NCBI GenBank assembly: GCA_047601665.1
Contig: JASGIT010000001.1
Span: forward strand, 2,790,001-2,854,000
Reading direction: 5' to 3'
DNA from: JASGIT01 sp047601665
GTDB taxonomy: Bacteria; Pseudomonadota; Gammaproteobacteria; Burkholderiales; Burkholderiaceae_C
Length of the DNA stretch: 64,000 bases
The notes under the pieces are model-generated. The model had not been told where the DNA came from and did no database searches. It saw only the letters and a list, made by a program, of their open reading frames with translations. The position numbers and the translations under genes are program-made. Of this stretch, positions 37,153 to 45,469 are shown in pieces (position 1 is the stretch's first letter; each line of letters begins with the position of its first letter).

Positions 37153-38889
37153 TCAGAAAATGACGGGTTCCGGCGAGCCGGCGTTGCCTTGCAGGAAGTC
37201 GAAGTCGCAGCCCTCGTGGGCCTGCAGCACGTGGTCTTGGTAGAGCCGGGTGAAGCCGCGCGTGGCTTGCCGGGGCGGCGGCGTCCAGGCGGCGCGGCGG
37301 CGGGCCAGTTCTGCGTCGTCGACCTTCAGTTCCAGCGAGCGCGCTTCGAGGTCGAGTGCGATAAGGTCGCCGCTGCGTACCAGCGCGAGCGGGCCGCCGA
37401 CCGCAGCTTCGGGACTGACGTGCAAGATGCAACTGCCGTAGTGCGTACCGCTCATGCGTGCATCCGACAGGCGCACCATGTCGCGCACCCCCTGATCCAG
37501 CAGCTTCTTCGGGATGGGCAGGCCGCCCCATTCGGGCATACCGGGCGCACCGACAGGGCCGCCGTTGCGCAGGACCAGCACGGTGTTTTCATCCACATCC
37601 AGCGCGGGGTCGGCGCAGCGCTGGAACATCTCGGACGGCGAATCGAAGACCAGCGCGCGCCCGGTGTGGCGGAAGAACTTCGGGTTGGCTGCGCTGGCTT
37701 TCATTACGGCCCCTTCGGGCGCCAGGTTGCCGCGCAGCACGGCCAGGGCGCCTGCCGCACTGACAGGCCGTTCCAGCGGGCGGATGACGTCATCGTCCAG
37801 GCTTTCGCGGCCCTCGATGTTTTGCGCGACGGTCTTACCGGTCACGGTCAACTCGCTCAGCGACAAGTGGGGCCGGATGCGGTTCATCAGTGCCGGCAGG
37901 CCGCCGGCATAGTGGAAGTCCTCCATCAGCCGATCGCCGCTGGGGAAGAGGTTGGCCAGCACTGGAACCTGGCGGCCCATCGTGTCGAGATCGGCCAAAT
38001 CCAGGGGAACACCCGCGCGGCGCGCCATGGCGATCACGTGGACCGCGGCATTGGTGGATCCGCCCAGCGCCATCTGCACCGCGACGGCGTTCAGGAAGGC
38101 TCCGCGCGTCAGGATCTTCGCGGGGGTCAGGTCCTGCCAGATCATGTCCACGATGCGCTCGCCGCAGCCGGTCGCCATGCGCACGTGGCCGGCGTCCATG
38201 GCGGGAATGGCCGTTGCGCCCGGCAGGGCCAGGCCCAGCGCCTCCACCATGGAAGTCATCGTGCTGGCGGTACCCATCACGTTGCAGGTGCCGGGCGAGC
38301 GGGTCATCTTGGCCTCCAGGCCGATCCACTCGCATTCGGACACTTTGCCAGCCTGGTATTCGTCCCAGAACATGCGAGTGTGGGTGCCCGCGCCGACGCT
38401 GCGCGCAGGCTCGCCACGCTGGAGATAGCGGTCACTGAGCATCCCGCCGGCTGGGCAGAAGATGGTCGGCAGGCCCGCGCTGACCGCACCCATCACGGTG
38501 GCGGGCGTGGTCTTGTCGCAGCCAGCCAGTAGCACCACGCCGTCGATGGGCAGCGAGCGCAGCAGTTCTTCCACTTCCATCGCGAGAAAGTTGCGATAGA
38601 GCATGGTGGTCGGCTTGACCATCACCTCGCCGAGGCTCATCGCGGGCAGCTCGAATGGCATACCGCCGGCCATCAGCACGCCACGCTTGACGCTCTCGGC
38701 GCGCTCGCGCAGGTGGGCGTGGCAGGGCGACAGGTCGCTCCAGGTGTTGATGACCGCAACGATGGGCTTGTTGAGCACGTCTTCACGGCGCAGGCCCATT
38801 TGCTGGATGCGCTGCCGGTGTGCGAAGCCACGCATGTCGCTAGCCGCAAACCAGCGGCGGCTGCGAAGGTCTCCAAGGGATCGGCTCAT
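37153..38889 (-). CDS. IlvD/EDD-family aldonate dehydratase
   Basis: 578 residues. The Fe-S ligand cysteines appear at Cys56 (SDLSPCHAHL), Cys124 (LLAGCDKTTPATVMG) and Cys202 (SPGTCNVMGTAST). The sugar-acid branch (L-arabinonate, D-xylonate or D-gluconate dehydratase), not branched-chain DHAD, is suggested by the neighbouring lactonase and 2-keto-3-deoxy-acid aldolase. It converts an aldonate to its 2-keto-3-deoxy acid. First gene of the operon. The start is set at 38889 (MSRSLGDLRSRRWF); the frame extends 13 codons upstream into the operator, and neither start has a good ribosome-binding site. Confidence 0.85.
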   Translation of the reverse strand: MSRSLGDLRSRRWFAASDMRGFAHRQRIQQMGLRREDVLNKPIVAVINTWSDLSPCHAHLRERAESVKRGVLMAGGMPFELPAMSLGEVMVKPTTMLYRNFLAMEVEELLRSLPIDGVVLLAGCDKTTPATVMGAVSAGLPTIFCPAGGMLSDRYLQRGEPARSVGAGTHTRMFWDEYQAGKVSECEWIGLEAKMTRSPGTCNVMGTASTMTSMVEALGLALPGATAIPAMDAGHVRMATGCGERIVDMIWQDLTPAKILTRGAFLNAVAVQMALGGSTNAAVHVIAMARRAGVPLDLADLDTMGRQVPVLANLFPSGDRLMEDFHYAGGLPALMNRIRPHLSLSELTVTGKTVAQNIEGRESLDDDVIRPLERPVSAAGALAVLRGNLAPEGAVMKASAANPKFFRHTGRALVFDSPSEMFQRCADPALDVDENTVLVLRNGGPVGAPGMPEWGGLPIPKKLLDQGVRDMVRLSDARMSGTHYGSCILHVSPEAAVGGPLALVRSGDLIALDLEARSLELKVDDAELARRRAAWTPPPRQATRGFTRLYQDHVLQAHEGCDFDFLQGNAGSPEPVIF

Positions 38890-38913
38890 GGGAAGGTTGA
38901 TTTCTGACTGTTG

Positions 38914-38927
38914 TGTTACCGGTAACA
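38914..38927. promoter_or_regulatory. Perfect 14-bp LacI/GntR-type operator
   Basis: TGTTACCGGTAACA is an exact palindrome in the 80-base gap between the dehydratase start and the divergent regulator. It matches the known E. coli GntR/IdnR operator pattern (TGTTACC/GGTAACA). A repressor bound here would block both divergent promoters. It is the only copy I noticed in the window. Confidence 0.8.
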
Positions 38928-38969
38928 TTAAGGTCGATGGAAAATATGGTCCATCGGTGAAAACCCTGG

Positions 38970-40052
38970 TTGGGCAAATTGACTGAGGACGGAATCAAAC
39001 GGCGACGACGTGGTTATGGCCGGCCCACGCTGCATGACGTGGCCGAGGCGGCCGAGGTGACGCGCATCACGGTCTCGCGCTACATCAATGAACCGGCCAA
39101 GGTGGCGCCGGAGACGGCCGCACGCATCCAGGCTGCGATCGAACAGACAGGCTATGTGCCCAACCACCAGGCGGGGCAGTTGGCCAGCGGCGCGTCGCGC
39201 ATCGTTGCGGCCTTGATCCCGAATGTCGGCCACTCGATCTTCGCGGAGACTATTCAGGGCTTGGCGGAAGGTCTTCGTGACAGCGGCCGAGAACTGCTGC
39301 TGATGGCCACCGGCTATTCGATGGAGCGCGAAGAAGCCCAATTGCGTGCACTGGGCGGCTGGGCGCCTGCGGCCCTGATCGTCACGGGCCGCCACCACAC
39401 GCCGGGCGCGCTGCGCCTGCTCCGTGATGCCCATGCATCCGGTGCGGCAGTCATCGAGATCTGGGATCACCCCGAGCAGGCTGACGAGGTGGGCAGCTTT
39501 GCCCGCATTGGCTTCGACCATCGGCAAACCGGCCGCATGATGGCGCAGCACCTGCTGGCGCAGGGACACCGGGCCTTGGCTTATGTGGACAGCGGCGTGG
39601 CGGAAGATTTCCGTGCCCACGTGCGGGGCGAGGGTTTCTTCGAAGCCTGCGAGGAGGCGGGCGCGAAGGTGTGGCTCCTGCGCGCCGGTACGGGAGATGC
39701 ATTCGATGCGGGTCGCGAAGCCTTTGCGCAGCTGCGTGCCCATCGACCGGTGACGGCGGCGGCCTTTGCGAATGACCACCTGGCTTGTGGCGCGCTGATG
39801 CAGGCGCAACTCGGCGGCGTGGCCGTGCCGGATGAACTGGCGTTGCTGGGCTTTGGGGACTTTCCCATAGGCCGCCAACTATTGCCGGCGTTGTCGACGG
39901 TGCGGCCTCCGCGCTCGCAGATTGGCTTGGCCGCCGCAGAAGCGGCGTTGAAGTCCCTTACCACCGGTCAGGAGCCTGCGAGTCGCACGCTGGCCTGTGA
40001 ATTGATCGTCCGTGCAAGTTCGATGGCGCAGAAGGGTGACGAAGCCATGTGA
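38970..40052 (+). CDS. LacI-family transcriptional regulator, GntR-like
   Basis: 360 residues. The N-terminal LacI HTH reads PTLHDVAEAAEVTRITVSRY followed by INEPAKVAPETAARIQAAIE. The periplasmic-binding-like effector domain runs from about 75 and includes SIFAETIQGLAEGLRDSGRE and FANDHLACGALMQAQLGGVA. The block arrangement resembles E. coli GntR, which senses gluconate, and the operator upstream matches GntR sites. It likely represses the catabolic operon until a sugar acid is present (inference). The start is a TTG at 38970, or the TTG three codons later; no ATG is available upstream without a stop. Confidence 0.85.
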   Translation: MGKLTEDGIKRRRRGYGRPTLHDVAEAAEVTRITVSRYINEPAKVAPETAARIQAAIEQTGYVPNHQAGQLASGASRIVAALIPNVGHSIFAETIQGLAEGLRDSGRELLLMATGYSMEREEAQLRALGGWAPAALIVTGRHHTPGALRLLRDAHASGAAVIEIWDHPEQADEVGSFARIGFDHRQTGRMMAQHLLAQGHRALAYVDSGVAEDFRAHVRGEGFFEACEEAGAKVWLLRAGTGDAFDAGREAFAQLRAHRPVTAAAFANDHLACGALMQAQLGGVAVPDELALLGFGDFPIGRQLLPALSTVRPPRSQIGLAAAEAALKSLTTGQEPASRTLACELIVRASSMAQKGDEAM

Positions 40053-40218
40053 ATGCGGTTGTGTGAGAGCGTGCTTACGTTGGTGAGAGGCGGTTTTCGG
40101 AACTGGAAGCGCTCGACGTCCCAGGCAGCGACCCAACGTTCGTCGTGCAGCTGGCCCGGTGCTTGGCACGGCTCTCACGGTCACCGCATACTTCGGATCA
40201 CCCAATGAGGAGCGCAGC

Positions 40219-41445
40219 ATGTCATTCCCGAAGTTCGGACTCATCCCTTGGTTGCTCCTCGGTGCGACGTCCGTGGTAGCGCAGATCAATGCCGGAACTC
40301 TGCTCCCCGCCCAATCGCCTCCGTTCAAGCTCACGAAGGTCGCGCAGTTCGATCTGCCATGGCGCATTGCCTTTCTGCCGGACGGGCGCATGCTGATCAC
40401 CGAGAAGATCGGCAAGCTCTTCCTTGCCACCTCATCCGGGCAAAAGCTAGAAGTCGCTGGCGTGCCGCCGGTGCTGTACGAAAAACAGAACGGCCTGCTC
40501 GGTGTCTACTTGGCCCCGTCCTATGCGAGTGATGGGGCGATCTACCTGACCTATTCGGAGCCCGGACAGATCCCGGGCACCTCGGGCTTGGCGCTCGCCC
40601 GCGCGACGCTCAAGATCGACGCCAGCACCGCCGTGCTGGAGGGCCTGAAGGTTATCTGGCGCGACCCGATCAAGGGCAAAGGAGGGCAGGTTGGCGCTGC
40701 CGTGGCCTTTTCTCCAGACCAGAAGTTTCTCTTCCTCACGGCCGGTGACCGGCAGCGCTTCACCCCTGCTCAAGACCCGAACCAACCGGCTGGCAAGATC
40801 CTGCGATTGACCCTGGACGGCCAGCCCGCGCCCGGCAATCCCATGGAAGGCAAGACTGGTGCGCCGTCGGTCCCGGTGATCGATCCACCAAGGGATACAG
40901 AGGCCGCCAAGACCGCGCCGGTCGTGAGCACCTATGTCTTTGACACTCCCAATTTGACGCCATCCGAGACATGGACCTCGGGGCATCGTACGCCCTACGG
41001 CCTCGCGTTCGCGCCGGATGGCCGCCTTTGGGAACTGGAGCATGGGCCGCGCGGCGGCGACGAGCTCAACCTGATAGAGCGGGGCAGAAACTATGGTTGG
41101 CCATTGGTCTCCTATGCGGTGAACTATGACGGCGTACCTATCGCAAGCCCCGACACGCGCCCAGACCTCGCCAAGCCCGTGATCTACTGGACGCCTGTCA
41201 TCGCGCCCGGCAACCTGATGTTCTACAGCGGCGCGATGTTTCCAAAGTGGAAAGGCTCCGCGTTCGTGACTGGCCTCGTAAGCCGTGCCCTGCACCGGAT
41301 CGAGGTGCACGGCGCGAGCGCGACACCGGCCGAGCACTGGACGCTCGGCTTCCGTGTCCGCGACGTTGCGCAGGCGCCGGATGGCGCGCTGTGGTTGATC
41401 GAGGACGACCACGAGGGTGGCTTGTATCGGCTCACGCCGAAGTAA
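40219..41445 (+). CDS. Soluble PQQ-dependent aldose dehydrogenase (Asd/YliI type)
   Basis: 408 residues after choosing the ATG at 40219 with GAGGAG upstream. A signal peptide (IPWLLLGATSVVA) predicts the periplasm. The six-bladed propeller of the glucose/sorbosone dehydrogenase family is seen in QFDLPWRIAFLPDGRMLITE, GHRTPYGLAFAPDGRLWELE and HGPRGGDELNLIERGRNYGW. It oxidises aldoses to lactones, donating electrons through PQQ. Close to the aldonate operon and its GntR-like regulator, it could supply aldonolactone outside the cell membrane. No PQQ synthesis genes are in the window. Confidence 0.85.
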   Translation: MSFPKFGLIPWLLLGATSVVAQINAGTLLPAQSPPFKLTKVAQFDLPWRIAFLPDGRMLITEKIGKLFLATSSGQKLEVAGVPPVLYEKQNGLLGVYLAPSYASDGAIYLTYSEPGQIPGTSGLALARATLKIDASTAVLEGLKVIWRDPIKGKGGQVGAAVAFSPDQKFLFLTAGDRQRFTPAQDPNQPAGKILRLTLDGQPAPGNPMEGKTGAPSVPVIDPPRDTEAAKTAPVVSTYVFDTPNLTPSETWTSGHRTPYGLAFAPDGRLWELEHGPRGGDELNLIERGRNYGWPLVSYAVNYDGVPIASPDTRPDLAKPVIYWTPVIAPGNLMFYSGAMFPKWKGSAFVTGLVSRALHRIEVHGASATPAEHWTLGFRVRDVAQAPDGALWLIEDDHEGGLYRLTPK

Positions 41446-41657
41446 TCACGTCGAGGTCATTGCGACCTGTGGAACATTGCCTATGGACTGGGCCTAGCGT
41501 TGGCATCGCTGCCGTCATCGAAATCGGTACGGCTTGATCGTCTCTGCGCCAGTCGCGGCCGCCGGCAGTTGGCCAGGGACGGCTATTCATCATCGGCTGC
41601 TTGTCTGCACTTATCGGTTACGGTGATGGGCATTTCCCGCCCCACAAGGAGAGTCCC

Positions 41658-41954
41658 ATGCTCTGGCGCTTCTCTGCCAACAACACGCACCTGTATCCTG
41701 GCGCGCTATTGCGCAGCCTTGACACTCCCGGCGAAGCACGCCTGTCTGTCAGCGACGAAGTGCTGGTGGAGTTCAGCGACGGCATTACCGTCAGCGGACG
41801 ACTACTGCAAGCCGAACCGAATGCGGCCGTAGTGCAACTGCCCAGCTATCGCACCCAGCATAAGACAACGGTGGCGGAACGAACCTGGCGCATCGCTCCC
41901 GGCGGCGAAGCCGGCCTGGTGCGTGTGCAAAAGCGCCTGCCTGCGACCTGAGCG
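41658..41954 (+). CDS. Hypothetical protein, 97 residues
   Basis: Small soluble protein (MLWRFSANNTHLYPGALLRS at the start). Start chosen at 41658 because AAGGAG lies just upstream; the open frame extends 19 codons further. It is rich in beta-strand-like segments (VLVEFSDGITVSGRLLQAEP) that suggest a small barrel. No signal peptide, membrane helix or known motif is visible. I do not recognise the family. The 212 bases before it and the 240 bases after it hold no other convincing gene. Confidence 0.55.
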
Positions 41955-42198
41955 CAGGCCATGTCGATCCGGCTATATCCAAGGGCCCAAGCAACGCGCA
42001 GTGGGGAGCCGGTGCGCGAGATGCTTATTGAGGCCGTCAAGCGTCGCTTTGGCTCGGTCGAAGCGGTGCCACTGGAGCAAGATCTGGATAGGATGGGTCC
42101 GGAAATACGGGGGCAATATCAGGCCGCTCATGCATCGCCGAAACCCTGGCCCGGGCCCAGCAGTAGGTATCCGCAACCCCTGCTGCGCAAACCGGCTT

Positions 42199-42888
42199 TT
42201 ACCGCACCTGCACTACCAGACCCTCGTACCCGGTGCCGGTCTCGCTGCTGAACACCCAGACTTGGCTGTCCGGACCATGGATCCGCAGGCCGGCGGTGAA
42301 TTCGGAAAACGCTGGCAGTACCAGCCGCTGCCCGTCATGCACCATCGCGGGCAAGGCCTTGTGCCAGGAGCGTGCCCGGAACACCGGATGGTGGTGGCCG
42401 CTGATGTGTAGCCAATGAGATGTGCCGGGCACACCCCGGGCCGCCTCATATCCCTCGTGCGCCATCCGCACGCCATCGATGCAAAGCTCGGCCAATACCT
42501 CGTCCATCAGACCGTGCTGCGCAGCGAGACTGCGATCGTGGTTGCCCCGGGTGAGGATGAAGCGGGTGGCGCCGTGCGCCTGGCGCAGGGCCTGCCAGGC
42601 CTGCAGGGTTTGCCTGGCCACCAGGCTGCCATGCACGAAATCGCCCAGCACCACCAGCGCGCGGGGCCTCACCGCGGCCAGCAAGGCATCGAGCCGGGCC
42701 AGGTCGTGCTGCTGCACCGCATAGGGCACGGATATGCCCGATGCTCGGAAGGTGTCGCTCTTGCCCAGGTGTAGGTCGGCGATCATCAGTAGGCCGTTTT
42801 TCGGCCAGTACAGCGCTCGTTGCGCAAAGGCGGTGAAGTCCTGGCCGGCAATGCGGATGTCCAGCCCCGGGGTAAAGCCTTGCATCAT
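42199..42888 (-). CDS. pdeM: Ligase-associated DNA-damage-response phosphoesterase PdeM
   Basis: 229 residues, calcineurin-like metallophosphoesterase. Metal-binding motifs in order: MIADLHLGKSDTF, VVLGDFVHGSL, LTRGNHDRSLA and HISGHHHPVF. It is the last gene of the four-gene repair operon and overlaps the helicase stop by four bases. Known: these genes co-occur with the ATP-dependent ligase; PdeM is a predicted nuclease or phosphodiesterase in strand-break repair, with substrate not firmly established. Confidence 0.88.
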   Translation of the reverse strand: MMQGFTPGLDIRIAGQDFTAFAQRALYWPKNGLLMIADLHLGKSDTFRASGISVPYAVQQHDLARLDALLAAVRPRALVVLGDFVHGSLVARQTLQAWQALRQAHGATRFILTRGNHDRSLAAQHGLMDEVLAELCIDGVRMAHEGYEAARGVPGTSHWLHISGHHHPVFRARSWHKALPAMVHDGQRLVLPAFSEFTAGLRIHGPDSQVWVFSSETGTGYEGLVVQVR

Positions 42889-45467
42889 CGGGCTTTCTTG
42901 GCCATCGGCTCGTCATCTTGCAGGGCCAGGCGCTTGATGCGATCGGACCAGCTCTCGTTGCTTAGCTGGCCGCGAAAGCTCTCCGCCCACAGGCCGAATG
43001 AAAACGGCGTGTGCCTCGCAGGCAGGGTGAGCACGCGCTGCTGCGCAGCCATGCGCTGCAGGCTCTCGCGCAGGGGCGGCAGGTGCAGTTCCTGCTCCAG
43101 TGCCTCGCGCCGGGCTTCGCGCAGCAGAATATGCTCGGGGTCGTACCGGGAGAGCACGTCGTACAGCAGGCCCGCTGACACCTGCAGTTGCCGGCTGCCG
43201 CCACGGCTACCCGGGGCCGGTGTGCTCACCAGGCCCGCGATCTGGGCGATCTCCTTGAAGCGCTTGCGCGCCAGCTCGCCGAAGTTCACCGCCGCTTGCA
43301 AGTCCTGCTCCAGCTGTCGGCACGACAAAATGGCCGGCCAGTCCAGTAGCGAGGCATCGATCGGGTTCTGCGGCTGCAGCATGAAGCCGATTTCATTGCA
43401 GGTCCACGAGAAGCTGTTGCTCTGCAGATGCGCCAGGCGGGTGGCCACCAGCAGCGCCAGTCCCTCATGTACCACGCGCCCGGCAAAGGGATAGATGAAC
43501 AGGCTGCCGCCGGCAGCCGCTCCCTTGCGCGCAGCCGGCCCCGCCACCCTGGCCTGCACCTGCTCGATCAGCAACTCGCCTTCGGCCGGAACGTGCGAGC
43601 GCTCCTGCTGCAGCTGCAGTACTGGTAGCAGATAGCGCAGCTCGGGCGTCAGCCCTTCGGATTGTTGCGCGGCGCCTTCTTGCAGGCCTTGGCCGGCCTG
43701 CGCCAGCAAGGCCTGCATTTTTTCGCCCACGCGCGCGGACATACCCATCAGCGAGCCGGCCCAGGCCGGTGTATGCGTGCCCACCGTGCTGGAGCGCCGC
43801 ACCCAGGCCGTGCCGTTTTCCATGCGCACCAGGCGCAGGCTGCGGCCGCCAAAGTTGAAAATGTCGCCAGGTGACAGGCGGGCGGCAAAGCCTTCGTCCA
43901 CCGAGCCCAGCCTGCCGCCCTGCAGGTACTGCACCTGCACCGCGCTGTGGCTGGCGATGGTGCCTATGCCCATGCGGTGCCTTCTGGCGACCGCGGCATT
44001 GGCTGGCACATACAGGCCGCTGTCGCTGCGCTGCAAGCGCTCGTATTGCGGGTAGGCCGCCAGCGACGCGCTGCCGTGCATCAGGAAGGCGAGCACATCC
44101 GTCCACTGCGCCGGGCTCATGGCCTCGAATGCGGCCGTGGAGCAGGCCTCCGCCCAAAGCGTGGGCCCATCGAAGCCGCCGGCGAGGGCTTGCGACATGA
44201 GGTGTTGGCTCAGCACATCGAAGCTCAGTGACCGCGGTATGCGGCGCTCGTACACGCGCTGCCGAGCCAATTCACGGGTGGCGGCGAATTCGCACAGGTC
44301 CATCGACTGGGTGGCCACCGCATCGATATGCACCGCAGCCCCCGGCCTGTGCCGGGCCCGGCCGGCGCGCTGCACGGTACGCGCCACCGAGCGCGCGCCG
44401 CCGATCTGTATCACCCGGTCCACCGCCGGAAAATCCACGCCCAGGTCGAGGCTGCTGGTGGCCACCACACAGCGCAGCCGGCCGTGGCGCAGCCCGTCTT
44501 CCACCTGCAGCCGAACTTGCTGATCGAGTGAGCCATGGTGGATCGCCAGGGTCTCGGCGCTTTCGGGCCAGATCGCATTGAGCGCGGTAAACCACAGCTC
44601 GGCCTGCGAGCGGGTATTGGTGAAGATGATGCTGCTGGGGGTTGCCAGCACCAGCCGGGCGACCTCGCCCAGATTGGCCAGCCCCAGGTGGCCGGCCCAT
44701 GGCAGGCGGGTGCTGGCGGGTGGCAGTATGGAGTGCAGGTGGAAGGGCTTGTGGCGCTGGTCCTGCACGATGGCCGCCTGCGCCGGATCGCGGCCCCGAA
44801 CCAGCACGCGCAATGCTTCTTCGAGATTGCCTATGGTGGCGGACAGGCCCCAGACCTGCAGCGCGGGAGACAAGGCGCGCAGCCGCGCCAGGTTCAGCTG
44901 CAGCAAGACCCCGCGCTTGCTGGGCATCAGCTCGTGCCATTCGTCCACCACGATGCTTTGCAGCTGGGCGAACTGCGCGCGGCTGCGCTCGTGGCTGAGC
45001 AGGATGGCCAGCGATTCGGGCGTGGTAATCAGCAGCTGTGCGCCGGCGTTTTCCGACAGGCGCTTGTCGCGGGCCGAGGCATCGCCGGTGCGCAAGGCAA
45101 GCTGCCAATGCGGCAGCAGTTCCTGCACCGGCCGGGTGATGCTTTCACGGGTATCGCTGGCCAGTGCGCGCAGCGGCGTGATCCACAGTATGCGAAAGCC
45201 TGGTGGCGCTGCCGCGGCGCCGTCGGCTGCAGCCAGCGCAGCGATGATGGGCCCACCCAGCGCCGCCAGGGTCTTGCCGCTGCCGGTGGGTGCCGAGATG
45301 ATGCCGCTTCGGCCATCTGCAAACGCGCTCCAGGCCTGCTTCTGGAACCGTGCAGCCGAGATGGAATGCGCCTTGAGCCAGGCATTCCATCGCTGCCGGG
45401 CTGCGGCAAGCGCCCGCCCGCTGGCCGGGCGGGGCGCAAAGGATGCTGAGCTGGATCTGCCCGCCAT
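42885..45467 (-). CDS. Ligase-associated DEXH-box DNA helicase (Lhr-like)
   Basis: 860 residues. Walker A SAPTGSGKTLAALGG, DExH motif IVVDEWHELMPSK, motif III GLSATIG and the helicase C domain with RTVQRAGRARHRPGAAV. A long Lhr-type C-terminal region follows. The ATG at 45467 lies two bases after the ligase stop; a GTG at 45482 would overlap the ligase. Superfamily 2 helicase thought to unwind or translocate DNA or RNA-DNA hybrids during repair with its operon partners. Confidence 0.9.
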   Translation of the reverse strand: MAGRSSSASFAPRPASGRALAAARQRWNAWLKAHSISAARFQKQAWSAFADGRSGIISAPTGSGKTLAALGGPIIAALAAADGAAAAPPGFRILWITPLRALASDTRESITRPVQELLPHWQLALRTGDASARDKRLSENAGAQLLITTPESLAILLSHERSRAQFAQLQSIVVDEWHELMPSKRGVLLQLNLARLRALSPALQVWGLSATIGNLEEALRVLVRGRDPAQAAIVQDQRHKPFHLHSILPPASTRLPWAGHLGLANLGEVARLVLATPSSIIFTNTRSQAELWFTALNAIWPESAETLAIHHGSLDQQVRLQVEDGLRHGRLRCVVATSSLDLGVDFPAVDRVIQIGGARSVARTVQRAGRARHRPGAAVHIDAVATQSMDLCEFAATRELARQRVYERRIPRSLSFDVLSQHLMSQALAGGFDGPTLWAEACSTAAFEAMSPAQWTDVLAFLMHGSASLAAYPQYERLQRSDSGLYVPANAAVARRHRMGIGTIASHSAVQVQYLQGGRLGSVDEGFAARLSPGDIFNFGGRSLRLVRMENGTAWVRRSSTVGTHTPAWAGSLMGMSARVGEKMQALLAQAGQGLQEGAAQQSEGLTPELRYLLPVLQLQQERSHVPAEGELLIEQVQARVAGPAARKGAAAGGSLFIYPFAGRVVHEGLALLVATRLAHLQSNSFSWTCNEIGFMLQPQNPIDASLLDWPAILSCRQLEQDLQAAVNFGELARKRFKEIAQIAGLVSTPAPGSRGGSRQLQVSAGLLYDVLSRYDPEHILLREARREALEQELHLPPLRESLQRMAAQQRVLTLPARHTPFSFGLWAESFRGQLSNESWSDRIKRLALQDDEPMAKKAR

Positions 45468-45469
45468 GC

